A stretch of DNA of 7,563 nt from an uncultured Chloroflexaceae bacterium (GTDB lineage Bacteria; Chloroflexota; Chloroflexia; Chloroflexales; Chloroflexaceae): contig CAKZQX010000370.1 in the NCBI GenBank assembly GCA_937141995.1, positions 1 to 7,563 on the forward strand, read 5' to 3'. This document shows positions 1-5,769 of the stretch, piece by piece. A model generated the notes under the pieces. It was not told where the DNA came from and searched no databases. It was given only the letters and a program-made list of their open reading frames with translations. How positions within the stretch are numbered: the stretch's first letter is position 1; each line of letters starts with the position of its first letter. The translations under genes were made by a program, and so were the position numbers.

Positions 1-25
1 CGGGACTATCGCCGGTAAGCAACCA

Positions 26-1900
26 TCAGCTCTCGGTGGCCTGCGATGCATCCGCCAGATCCGTCAGCAGCAACTGCTGCAGCAACTGGGCATCATGGGT
101 TGCCACGCCGGGAGCCTGCCCATCGCCGGCGGGTTGCGTATTATCCGCTTCGTAGTGGGCGAAGATCCGCCGGTATACCTCGCTCCGGGCCATCAACTCG
201 GCGTGGGAACCCTGCGCCACCAGTTCGCCGCGCCGCAAGACCAGGATGCGATCGGCCCAGCGGATCTGCGAGATGCGATGGGTAATCAACAGCGTGGTGC
301 GCCCCTGCAGGATGCGCCGCATCGCCCGCTGGATTTGATCCTCGGTGGCGCTGTCGATTGCGCTGGTCGAGTCGTCCAGAATAAGAATGCGCGGATTGGT
401 CAGGAAGGCGCGGGCAATCGCAATACGCTGGCGCTGCCCACCCGAAAGGGTGACGCCGCGCTCGCCCACCATCGTGTCGTAGCCTTCGGGAAAGGTCATG
501 ATAAAATCGTGTGCCTGGGCTTCGCGGGCCGCCTGTTCGATCTGCGCACGCGTGGCGTTGCCGGCCGCGCCAAAGGCGATGTTCTCGGCAATCGTGCGGG
601 AGAAGAGAAAGACATCCTGCTCAATCGTGGAGATCTGCGAGCGCAACGATTGCAGGCTCCAGTCACGTACATCAATGCCATCGACCAGCAGTTGGCCGGT
701 GCTGACATCGTAGGTCCGGTTGACCAGCTTCGTCAGGGTGCTCTTGCCCGCGCCGGTCTGCCCCACAATTGCAATCGTCTCGCCGGGTTTTGCTCCGAAG
801 CTAATATCTTTCAGTACCGGCACGTCGCCATAGCCAAACGTAACCTGCTCAAAGCAGAGTTCGCCCTGGATGGGTTGCGCGACCCCGTCGGCATTCTCGT
901 CCAGGTCGGTTTCGGCGCGGATCAGCGTGAGGATGCGCTCGGCTCCGGCCAGACCCAGTTGCACCAGCGCAAAGGAGAAGAGCGAGATAAAGGTGGGAAA
1001 GCGCAACTGGCCCATCAACCCCATAAAGGCAATCACCTCGCCAATGCTCAGGTTGTTGGCCCGGAAGAGCAGTAGCGCATGCCCAAAGGCCAGCCCGAAG
1101 GCAATCCCATACAGCAGTAGCGGCAGATAACGTGCCCGGACGCGGCCTTCCTGCACAAACAGGTCACGGTAACGCCGGGCATTCGTTTGAAAGCGGCGGC
1201 GCTCTTTGAGTTCCTGCCCGTAGGCTTTGACCACCTCGATCCCGGAGATGGCTTCAGCCAGTCCGGTATTCATGGTGCCAAACTGCCCCCGCAACGCGCC
1301 GCTAACGGGATTGAGTTCGCGGTTATAGCGGCGCAACGCAAATACAAATGCCACCACAAACAGCAGTGGTACCAACAGTAGATCAATCCGCAGCAGCAGA
1401 ATGGCAATCAGCGGAATGATCAGACTCAGGAGCGACTCGGCGATCAGGGCCACACCGGGATTGAGCATCAGGTTCAGTTGCTGAACATCGTTTGTTGCCC
1501 GCGCCATCACATCGCCGACTTCCTGGCGATTGTGGAAGGTCTGGCTCTTGCCGAGCAGACTGATGTAGACCTCTTCCCGCGCGTCGCGTTCTGTGCGCTG
1601 GGCCAGCAGCTCGATGGCAAAGGCACTGCCCAGGCTCATCAAACCCTGCGTCACCCGGATCGCCAGTACCGCCAGGGCCAGGAAGAGCAGCCGGCCGTAG
1701 TCAGGCGCAGTTGTCACCATGTCGAATGCCTGTCCAATCACTAGAAAGGTCAGGCTAAACAACACGGTTGAGCCAAACGTCCCCAGCAGGGCCATTGTCG
1801 GCAGCAGCGGATAACGCCGGATATGCGACAGCAGCCAGCGCAGCGCTGAGCGCCGATCATAGTGATACTCATCGGCAACGGTAAACTCGCGTGGAGCCAC
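26..1900 (-). CDS. ABC exporter half-transporter (membrane + ATPase domains), degenerate-site subunit
   Basis: An inner-membrane ABC exporter subunit that couples ATP hydrolysis to export of an unknown substrate. Numbering is for the 624-residue form. About six hydrophobic segments lie near residues 35-57, 70-92, 149-170, 174-191, 257-279 and 289-314. The ATPase domain (about 346-572) has Walker A GQTGAGKST (380-388, Lys386), Q-loop Gln428, signature LSGGQ (485-489), Walker B ILILDD (505-510) and switch His541. Asp510 sits where the catalytic Glu is normal. Known heterodimeric exporters (TM287/288, BmrC/D) have this substitution in one subunit, so I infer a heterodimer whose partner lies beyond the left edge. 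A polar tail of about 40 residues follows the ATPase domain. Start: GTG at 1900 is preceded by GGAGAAG (1912-1906). An in-frame GTG at 1918 would give 630 residues but has only a weak ribosome site. The family call is very secure; the substrate cannot be told. Confidence 0.96.
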   Translation of the reverse strand: MAPREFTVADEYHYDRRSALRWLLSHIRRYPLLPTMALLGTFGSTVLFSLTFLVIGQAFDMVTTAPDYGRLLFLALAVLAIRVTQGLMSLGSAFAIELLAQRTERDAREEVYISLLGKSQTFHNRQEVGDVMARATNDVQQLNLMLNPGVALIAESLLSLIIPLIAILLLRIDLLLVPLLFVVAFVFALRRYNRELNPVSGALRGQFGTMNTGLAEAISGIEVVKAYGQELKERRRFQTNARRYRDLFVQEGRVRARYLPLLLYGIAFGLAFGHALLLFRANNLSIGEVIAFMGLMGQLRFPTFISLFSFALVQLGLAGAERILTLIRAETDLDENADGVAQPIQGELCFEQVTFGYGDVPVLKDISFGAKPGETIAIVGQTGAGKSTLTKLVNRTYDVSTGQLLVDGIDVRDWSLQSLRSQISTIEQDVFLFSRTIAENIAFGAAGNATRAQIEQAAREAQAHDFIMTFPEGYDTMVGERGVTLSGGQRQRIAIARAFLTNPRILILDDSTSAIDSATEDQIQRAMRRILQGRTTLLITHRISQIRWADRILVLRRGELVAQGSHAELMARSEVYRRIFAHYEADNTQPAGDGQAPGVATHDAQLLQQLLLTDLADASQATES

Positions 1901-1905
1901 GGGTT

Positions 1906-1912
1906 CTTCTCC
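1906..1912 (-). promoter_or_regulatory. Ribosome binding site deciding the ABC exporter start
   Basis: Read on the minus strand, GGAGAAG is followed after five bases by GTG at 1900. The more upstream in-frame GTG (1918) has no comparable purine-rich site, so the shorter 624-residue product is favoured. Confidence 0.55.
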
Positions 1913-1941
1913 AATCACTTGGTATTCTCAGATAGAGACGC

Positions 1942-1970
1942 TTTATCCCGGTGAATTGTCACAGCCGCAA
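1942..1970 (-). promoter_or_regulatory. Weak candidate promoter for the ABC exporter
   Basis: On the minus strand, TTGCGG (1970-1965) and GATAAA (1947-1942) are separated by 17 bp, a standard sigma70 spacing. The matches are 3/6 and 4/6, so this is a weak call. It would start transcription near 1935, just upstream of the gene. The -35-like element overlaps one of the GCCGCAA motifs, which would suit repression at this site. Confidence 0.25.
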
Positions 1971-2022
1971 TGCCGGTGGGAGTGCCTGATTTTACTCTAC
2001 CGGATTTCATCATACCAGACAT

Positions 2023-2099
2023 TATGCCGCATGGATGTGACAGCTTCGCCGCAAGCTCCCCATTTCTGCGCAGGCAGGGCTCCCTATTTTTGCGGCATA
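2023..2099. repeat. 77-bp segment bounded by 9-bp inverted repeats
   Basis: TATGCCGCA (2023-2031) is the exact reverse complement of TGCGGCATA (2091-2099). Inside, GCCGCAA (2048-2054) is also complementary to TTGCGGC (2090-2096), so two alternative pairings compete for the right arm. No target-site duplication is visible immediately outside the arms, so a miniature transposon is possible but not supported. The segment could be an operator array or fold in RNA. Confidence 0.45.
2055..2094 (+). repeat. Imperfect 16-nt direct repeat, 24-nt spacing
   Basis: GCTCCCCATTTCTGCG (2055-2070) recurs as GCTCCCTATTTTTGCG (2079-2094) with two mismatches. Its role is unknown. It lies inside the 9-bp inverted repeat. 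Confidence 0.5.
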
Positions 2100-2127
2100 C
2101 CAGGTTGCCATCACCCCGGCAATCAAC

Positions 2128-2154
2128 GGGAACGGGCGGAACGGGCACAGGGCG
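2128..2154 (+). repeat. 9-nt-period tandem tract A
   Basis: Three consecutive 9-nt units, GGGAACGGG, CGGAACGGG and the diverged CACAGGGCG, form a short imperfect tandem repeat. The tract lies in non-coding DNA 17 nt before a second tract of the same period. Confidence 0.5.
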
Positions 2155-2171
2155 GCAGTTCGCAATCATCA

Positions 2172-2198
2172 TCTCTGCGTTCTCTGTGTCCTCTGTGG
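2172..2198 (+). repeat. 9-nt-period tandem tract B (CTCTGTGTC-type dispersed repeat)
   Basis: Three units, TCTCTGCGT, TCTCTGTGT and CCTCTGTGG, follow each other without gaps. On the other strand they read as CCACAGAGG-type units. From general knowledge, such tracts recur between genes in many bacterial genomes and are often mis-annotated as small proteins rich in His-Arg-Gly or Thr-Glu-Asp. Its function is not established. Confidence 0.6.
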
Positions 2199-2272
2199 CT
2201 ATAACAACAAATCAGGATAAAGATCAGGCGAGCAAGCCCAAACGACTACCGAATGGCCGTAGTTGCCACATG

Positions 2273-2281
2273 TGTTACAAT
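2273..2281 (+). promoter_or_regulatory. Candidate extended -10 promoter element for the three-gene operon
   Basis: TGTTACAAT contains a TGn extension directly before TACAAT (5/6 match to TATAAT). No good -35 lies 17 bp upstream, which is tolerated for extended -10 promoters. The predicted transcript start near 2288 would give an untranslated leader of about 70 nt before the small gene. The local DNA is more AT-rich than its surroundings. Confidence 0.4.
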
Positions 2282-2299
2282 GAAATATGTGATAAATCT

Positions 2300-2353
2300 A
2301 TGAGAAGAGCGGTTCTACCCGCGTATACCGTTGTTTGTCAAATCGGAGGCTGA
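2300..2353 (+). other. Possible 17-codon leader ORF
   Basis: ATG at 2300 opens a 17-codon frame (MRRAVLPAYTVVCQIGG) whose TGA at 2351-2353 lies four bases before the ATG of the small gene, with the GGAGG site of that gene inside its last codons. It has no obvious ribosome site of its own. It would begin about 12 nt into the transcript predicted from the extended -10. It may be translated and coupled to the next gene, or be chance. Confidence 0.2.
2345..2349 (+). promoter_or_regulatory. Strong ribosome binding site of the small gene
   Basis: GGAGG is separated by eight bases from ATG at 2358. This fixes the start against the alternative in-frame TTG at 2331, which has no such site and would add nine residues. 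Confidence 0.75.
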
Positions 2354-2357
2354 TGAA

Positions 2358-2825
2358 ATGAGTGAGGTACGCTATCAAAGTTCGCAATTATATGTGCATA
2401 CCGACTTTGCCGATGAGAATATTATCGGGTGCAGTACTCTGAGCCAGAGCCGGGGGATTGCCATTGGTCGCAATGTGCAGGCAACGGTCGTATCCCACCT
2501 GGGTTCCGCTGCGTTTTTTCAACAAACCGTCCGTTCCAACCTGCCCACCGCGACCACCGCGACCACTTCCGCCAGTATCACCGCGCTCCTCCCGCAGCTT
2601 CAGCCGGCGTCGGAACAGCCGCAGCGGGTAGCGGAACTGATACACAGCTTGCAGGGGGAGATTAATCGCGGGGATGCATTTGATGCCCACACCGTGCGCC
2701 AGGTGCTTTTTGATCTGGCCCAACTCCTGCCCGCCGCATCGCGCCAGATATTGCTGCACCGGCTAACAACGATGGCGCAGGTCTCGCCGGCAATGAAGAT
2801 TATGGGTCGCAGAATTCTTGGCTGA
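2358..2825 (+). CDS. Small two-part protein of unknown function, first gene of operon
   Basis: A 155-residue protein I cannot assign to a named family. It has no signal peptide or membrane helix, so it is probably cytoplasmic. Residues 1-60 look beta-rich and contain SRGIAIGRNVQATVV (31-45). Comparable short 'GIxIGxxVxxTV' beta motifs occur, as I recall, at the start of small Chloroflexota and cyanobacterial proteins with a helical C-terminal part, but this is a resemblance only. Residues 62-73 form a Thr/Ala/Ser linker built from 9-nt DNA repeats. Residues 85-155 look helical (LIHSLQGEINRGDAF, then VRQVLFDLAQLLP and a hydrophobic basic end ending in RRILG). The gene has a strong ribosome site and ends 13 nt before the TPR gene, so the two are likely co-transcribed. 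An adaptor or effector-associated module is possible. No catalytic motif is visible. Confidence 0.85.
   Translation: MSEVRYQSSQLYVHTDFADENIIGCSTLSQSRGIAIGRNVQATVVSHLGSAAFFQQTVRSNLPTATTATTSASITALLPQLQPASEQPQRVAELIHSLQGEINRGDAFDAHTVRQVLFDLAQLLPAASRQILLHRLTTMAQVSPAMKIMGRRILG
2546..2563 (+). repeat. In-frame 9-nt tandem repeat encoding the Thr/Ala linker
   Basis: CACCGCGAC occurs twice in tandem, followed by the diverged CACTTCCGC. Since nine is a multiple of three the reading frame is kept, giving the TATTATTSAS linker between the two parts of the small protein. The period equals that of the two intergenic tracts upstream. Confidence 0.55.
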
Positions 2826-2838
2826 CACGTAACCAGAT

Positions 2839-5754
2839 ATGATGGCCGAACCTGATACACAGCGCCCGGCTGCTTCCCGGTCGGATACAGAGACAGCGCC
2901 GTCACGCCCGGGCCCATCGGCTGAATCTGATGTGCAGCCCGCCGATCCGCCCGAACCTGATGCGGAGACAGCGCCGTCACGGTTGCAAGGATGGATGCAG
3001 TTTGCAAAATCATCGGTTGCAACGTTCCTGCGCTTCCTCTCCTCAGTCGGGTTGTTTCTGCTCATCTGGGTGGTACTCGCCTTTGGTCTGCCCATCTTTG
3101 ATCAGGTGCTTTTTCTCAATCTGGCGCGGGTTTTTATCATCTTGATAGCGGGACTTCTCCCGGCGATTATTTACAGCTATTTTAGCCTGGGTCGCCTGCC
3201 GATTCTCTATGCCGAGTACCGACAGAATCTGCGTCGTCTGGGCTTCCCTGAGAATGCCGCGCTCTATCGGGATAAGTTTAATGCGCTCTATGGTGCCGAA
3301 ACGCGCCTGACATGGCTGGCCGAGGCACGTTCACTGCCGCTGGCACCACTCTTCCAATCGCCAATTATTGTGGCGACCCTTCTATCTATTGTTGGCTGGT
3401 TGCTGGTCTTTTATCCTGCGCAGGCTCTTTCCCAGGCCGCGGATCAATTTCTGTTCCCTAATCCCAATCTATCGGCGTATGCATTTCTTGGTGCGTATAT
3501 TTTTGGCATAGGCTCACTGGTGCGGCAGTATGTCACCGATGATCTGCAACCACGCTACTATGCCGGCCTGACCTATCGCTACCTGTCGGTGCTTATCCTC
3601 TCCTGGTTGATCACGCTACTGATGACCCAGACACAGGGTGCGGTGCCGATCCCCCGGGATAGCTATCTGATTGCCGCCTTCACCATCGGGATCTTCCCTA
3701 CCATCGGGCTACGGCTTATTCAACGTATCGGGACGAAGATTCTCAATGTTCCGTTTAAGCATAGCGGGTTTGAAGAAGATTTCCCCCTGAGCAAGCTTGA
3801 TGGATTGAATGCATTTCAGGAGGATCGGCTCCATCTCGAAGGCATTGAGAATCTGCAGAATCTGGCCTGTGCCCGCATTGTTGATCTACTGCTGCGCACA
3901 CGTTTTCCGGTTGAACAGATCGTTGACTGGATGGATCAGGCGCTGCTCTTCTTGCATGTGCGCGGTAATGCGCTTACGATGGATGACATTCAAGCAACCG
4001 GTCTGCGCACGGCTACGGATTTTCTTGATGTCTATGAATCTCCCACTGGTGTAACGGAGACGGAGCGTAACACCCGTCGTACTGCGCTGGCGCATGCACT
4101 GGCCCAGCAGACGAAAGCGCAACCGGACCTGACGGTTGAGCAGATTCAGACCCGGCTGGATGTGCTGGCCGCCAGTTTCCGGCTTGATCCGAACCTGTTC
4201 CACCTGCGCTACTGGCGCACGCACGAGTATGAAGCGCTGCCCGAGGATGTGGAGCGCCGCCGCACCAGCGCCGATCTCAAGCTGATGCAGGGCGTACCGG
4301 AAGAAGCGGTCGCGGCCTATAACGAGCTGCTGCACACCTTTCCCAATTATCATGCCGGCCGCCTGTATCGCGGGTTGGCTTATTTCGCCCAGGGCAAGTA
4401 TGAACTGGCGCTCGCCGACTACAGCGAAGCCATTGAGCGGGGCGGTCAGGGATGGGAGAGCGCGCGGGCTTATCTAGAGCGGGGCCGGGCGCTGGAGAAA
4501 CTCCGGCGCTATGATGAAGCAGTGCAGAACTATCGTGAGTCGCTCGCGCTGCAAGCCTTGCCCGAGGCGCATTTTGAACTGGCCTATGTTCAGATGACCT
4601 ACCTGGGCCAGTTCGATAGTGCGATCAAGCATTTTCAAACCGCCATTGATCAGCAGTTTCGTATTGCCGACGCGCGAGCGAATCTGGGTGTGGCCCACTA
4701 TGAACGCTGGAAGCAGCAGGGCCGCCCCACCGCAACGCGCGATCAGGCGTTACAAGCGGCGCAAACGAACCTCGAACTGGCACTCAGCCTGAATCCCGAT
4801 CTGATAGCGGCCTATATCAACCTGGCCCATGTCCTGGAAGAGCTGACCCTGATTGCAGAAGCGATCCAGACGCTGACCGATGCCCTGGTCCGACTGGAAC
4901 GGGTGAGCGATAGCGACAATGCTTATCGCGCGCGGTTGCTGCGGGGCAACCTCTACCTGCAACAGCGCGATTACCAGGCTGCCGCCCGGGATTACCGCGC
5001 GGCCACCCAACTCGCGTTGAAAGATGCGGCGGCGTTCTACAATCTGGGCGTGGCATTGCAGCAACTGAGCCAGTATGACGCGGCGCAGACGGACCCGGCG
5101 ATCCGGGCATTCCGCGAGGCGGTTCTCCTCAACCGGCAGCATGCCCCGGCCCGCCGCGCGCTGGCGGATATGCTGGCGCGCGGGACACGCGAACAGATGG
5201 AGGAGGCCGAGGAGCTATACAACCAGGCGCTGTACCTGGCGCGGCAGGCCGATGCTCCCTATGACCAGTTGCTGGCCCGACTGGGATCCGGTAAACTCTA
5301 CCGGCGCATGAACGGGGATCGGGTGACGGATGCCCGGCGCGAGTTGCAACAGGCGATGGCGCTGGCCGAGCAGATCCAGGCCGACAATCCGACGACCGAG
5401 GTCGATCTGCTGTATACCCAGGCCCGTACTGAACTGGGGTTGCTCAATCTGGATCTGGGCAATATACCGGACGCGATTCACCTGCTCGAGAGCAGTGTTG
5501 AACTGTTCGATGTGCTGGACGCGCAGCGAGCCAGAGCCGAAGCCACATTTTACCTGGGGCAGGCATATCTGGCGCAGCACCGGCAATCCGGCGCGAACGG
5601 TAGCAATGGTCTGGAGCAGGCCTGCACCACGCTGCAGCAGGCCCGGCAATATCTGGATAGTATCTTCGAGGCGCAGAATGGCGACGATCAGCGTCTGCAG
5701 CAGGCGATTGTCCAGGCGCTGAAAGCGTGTGAGCCGACCGGCACTCAGCCATAG
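2839..5754 (+). CDS. Six-helix membrane protein with HhH-like module and long TPR array
   Basis: A 971-residue composite protein. Residues 1-52 are acidic/proline-rich and contain ETAPSR twice, at residues 18 and 43. Six hydrophobic helices are predicted near 65-84, 93-114, 175-195, 212-231, 248-264 and 276-291. Residues 315-400 (LDGLNAF, LEGIENLQNLA, later DIQATGLRTATDFL) resemble helix-hairpin-helix-like modules, here probably a protein-interaction unit. From about 475 to 960 follow about eleven TPR-type helix pairs, such as GRLYRGLAYFAQGKYELALADY and AAFYNLGVALQQLSQYDAA. TPRs bind proteins, so a membrane-anchored scaffold is likely. No catalytic motif is seen. The side of the membrane carrying the TPRs is not certain; a cytoplasmic N-terminus with six helices would put them in the cytoplasm. 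Two adjacent ATGs (2839, 2842) lack a clear ribosome site, which suggests translational coupling to the upstream gene 13 nt away. The glycosyltransferase follows after 15 nt. Confidence 0.93.
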   Translation: MMAEPDTQRPAASRSDTETAPSRPGPSAESDVQPADPPEPDAETAPSRLQGWMQFAKSSVATFLRFLSSVGLFLLIWVVLAFGLPIFDQVLFLNLARVFIILIAGLLPAIIYSYFSLGRLPILYAEYRQNLRRLGFPENAALYRDKFNALYGAETRLTWLAEARSLPLAPLFQSPIIVATLLSIVGWLLVFYPAQALSQAADQFLFPNPNLSAYAFLGAYIFGIGSLVRQYVTDDLQPRYYAGLTYRYLSVLILSWLITLLMTQTQGAVPIPRDSYLIAAFTIGIFPTIGLRLIQRIGTKILNVPFKHSGFEEDFPLSKLDGLNAFQEDRLHLEGIENLQNLACARIVDLLLRTRFPVEQIVDWMDQALLFLHVRGNALTMDDIQATGLRTATDFLDVYESPTGVTETERNTRRTALAHALAQQTKAQPDLTVEQIQTRLDVLAASFRLDPNLFHLRYWRTHEYEALPEDVERRRTSADLKLMQGVPEEAVAAYNELLHTFPNYHAGRLYRGLAYFAQGKYELALADYSEAIERGGQGWESARAYLERGRALEKLRRYDEAVQNYRESLALQALPEAHFELAYVQMTYLGQFDSAIKHFQTAIDQQFRIADARANLGVAHYERWKQQGRPTATRDQALQAAQTNLELALSLNPDLIAAYINLAHVLEELTLIAEAIQTLTDALVRLERVSDSDNAYRARLLRGNLYLQQRDYQAAARDYRAATQLALKDAAAFYNLGVALQQLSQYDAAQTDPAIRAFREAVLLNRQHAPARRALADMLARGTREQMEEAEELYNQALYLARQADAPYDQLLARLGSGKLYRRMNGDRVTDARRELQQAMALAEQIQADNPTTEVDLLYTQARTELGLLNLDLGNIPDAIHLLESSVELFDVLDAQRARAEATFYLGQAYLAQHRQSGANGSNGLEQACTTLQQARQYLDSIFEAQNGDDQRLQQAIVQALKACEPTGTQP
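2890..2981 (+). repeat. 17-bp exact direct repeat in the N-terminal tail of the TPR gene
   Basis: GAGACAGCGCCGTCACG at 2890-2906 recurs exactly at 2965-2981. The offset of 75 nt is 25 codons, so both copies encode ETAPSR in frame. A shorter shared string, CCGAACCTGAT, occurs at 2846-2856 and 2951-2961. This points to internal duplication in a poorly constrained, disordered tail. Confidence 0.65.
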
Positions 5755-5757
5755 GAG
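5753..5757 (+). promoter_or_regulatory. Ribosome binding site of the glycosyltransferase, overlapping the previous stop
   Basis: AGGAG overlaps the TAG stop of the TPR gene (5752-5754) and lies 12 bases before ATG at 5770, a long but usable spacing. A closer ATG at 5760 is out of frame and opens only a 17-codon frame. The overlap suggests coupled translation. Confidence 0.5.
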
Positions 5758-5769
5758 CTATGCTGTTTT

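Larger units (their letters stand above)
1901..2357. other. Divergent intergenic region without a convincing gene
   Basis: About 440-460 bp separate the start of the minus-strand ABC exporter from the plus-strand operon. An open frame of 127 codons (1970-2353) crosses the region. It has no ribosome site, and its product is low-complexity Gly/Thr and Ser/Val stretches produced by the 9-nt repeats, so I do not call it a gene. The region holds repeated GCCGCA motifs, a 9-bp inverted repeat (2023-2031 with 2091-2099), an imperfect 16-nt direct repeat, two 9-nt-period tandem tracts and candidate promoters for both directions. Confidence 0.8.

Noticed and set aside
95..1075. Open frame of 326 codons on the plus strand
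   Set aside because: Lies entirely antisense to the well-supported ABC exporter; its product shows no domain logic and the frame is open because of GC-rich codon bias.
2023..2099. Insertion sequence or MITE
   Set aside because: Inverted arms are only 9 bp, no target-site duplication or transposase is visible; kept only as a repeat.
1915..2172. Open frame of 85 codons on the minus strand ahead of the ABC exporter
   Set aside because: It also starts in the repeat tracts, yields Pro-Val repeats typical of false products and overlaps the exporter start.
2128..2198. CRISPR array
   Set aside because: The 9-nt units are contiguous with no unique spacers, and no cas gene is present.
1970..2353. 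Open frame of 127 codons in the intergenic region
   Set aside because: No ribosome site; the product is low-complexity sequence translated from 9-nt repeats, and it spans the candidate promoter of the operon.
2331..2357. Alternative TTG start for the small gene
   Set aside because: The GGAGG site lies downstream of this TTG and is correctly placed for ATG 2358.
1901..2357. tRNA or other known structured RNA
   Set aside because: No cloverleaf, T-loop GTTCRANNC box or recognisable riboswitch core found by eye on either strand.
2699..3126. Shared string CAGGTGCTTTTT in the small gene and in the TPR gene
   Set aside because: Twelve bases, both encoding QVLF in unrelated helices; best explained by chance and codon bias.
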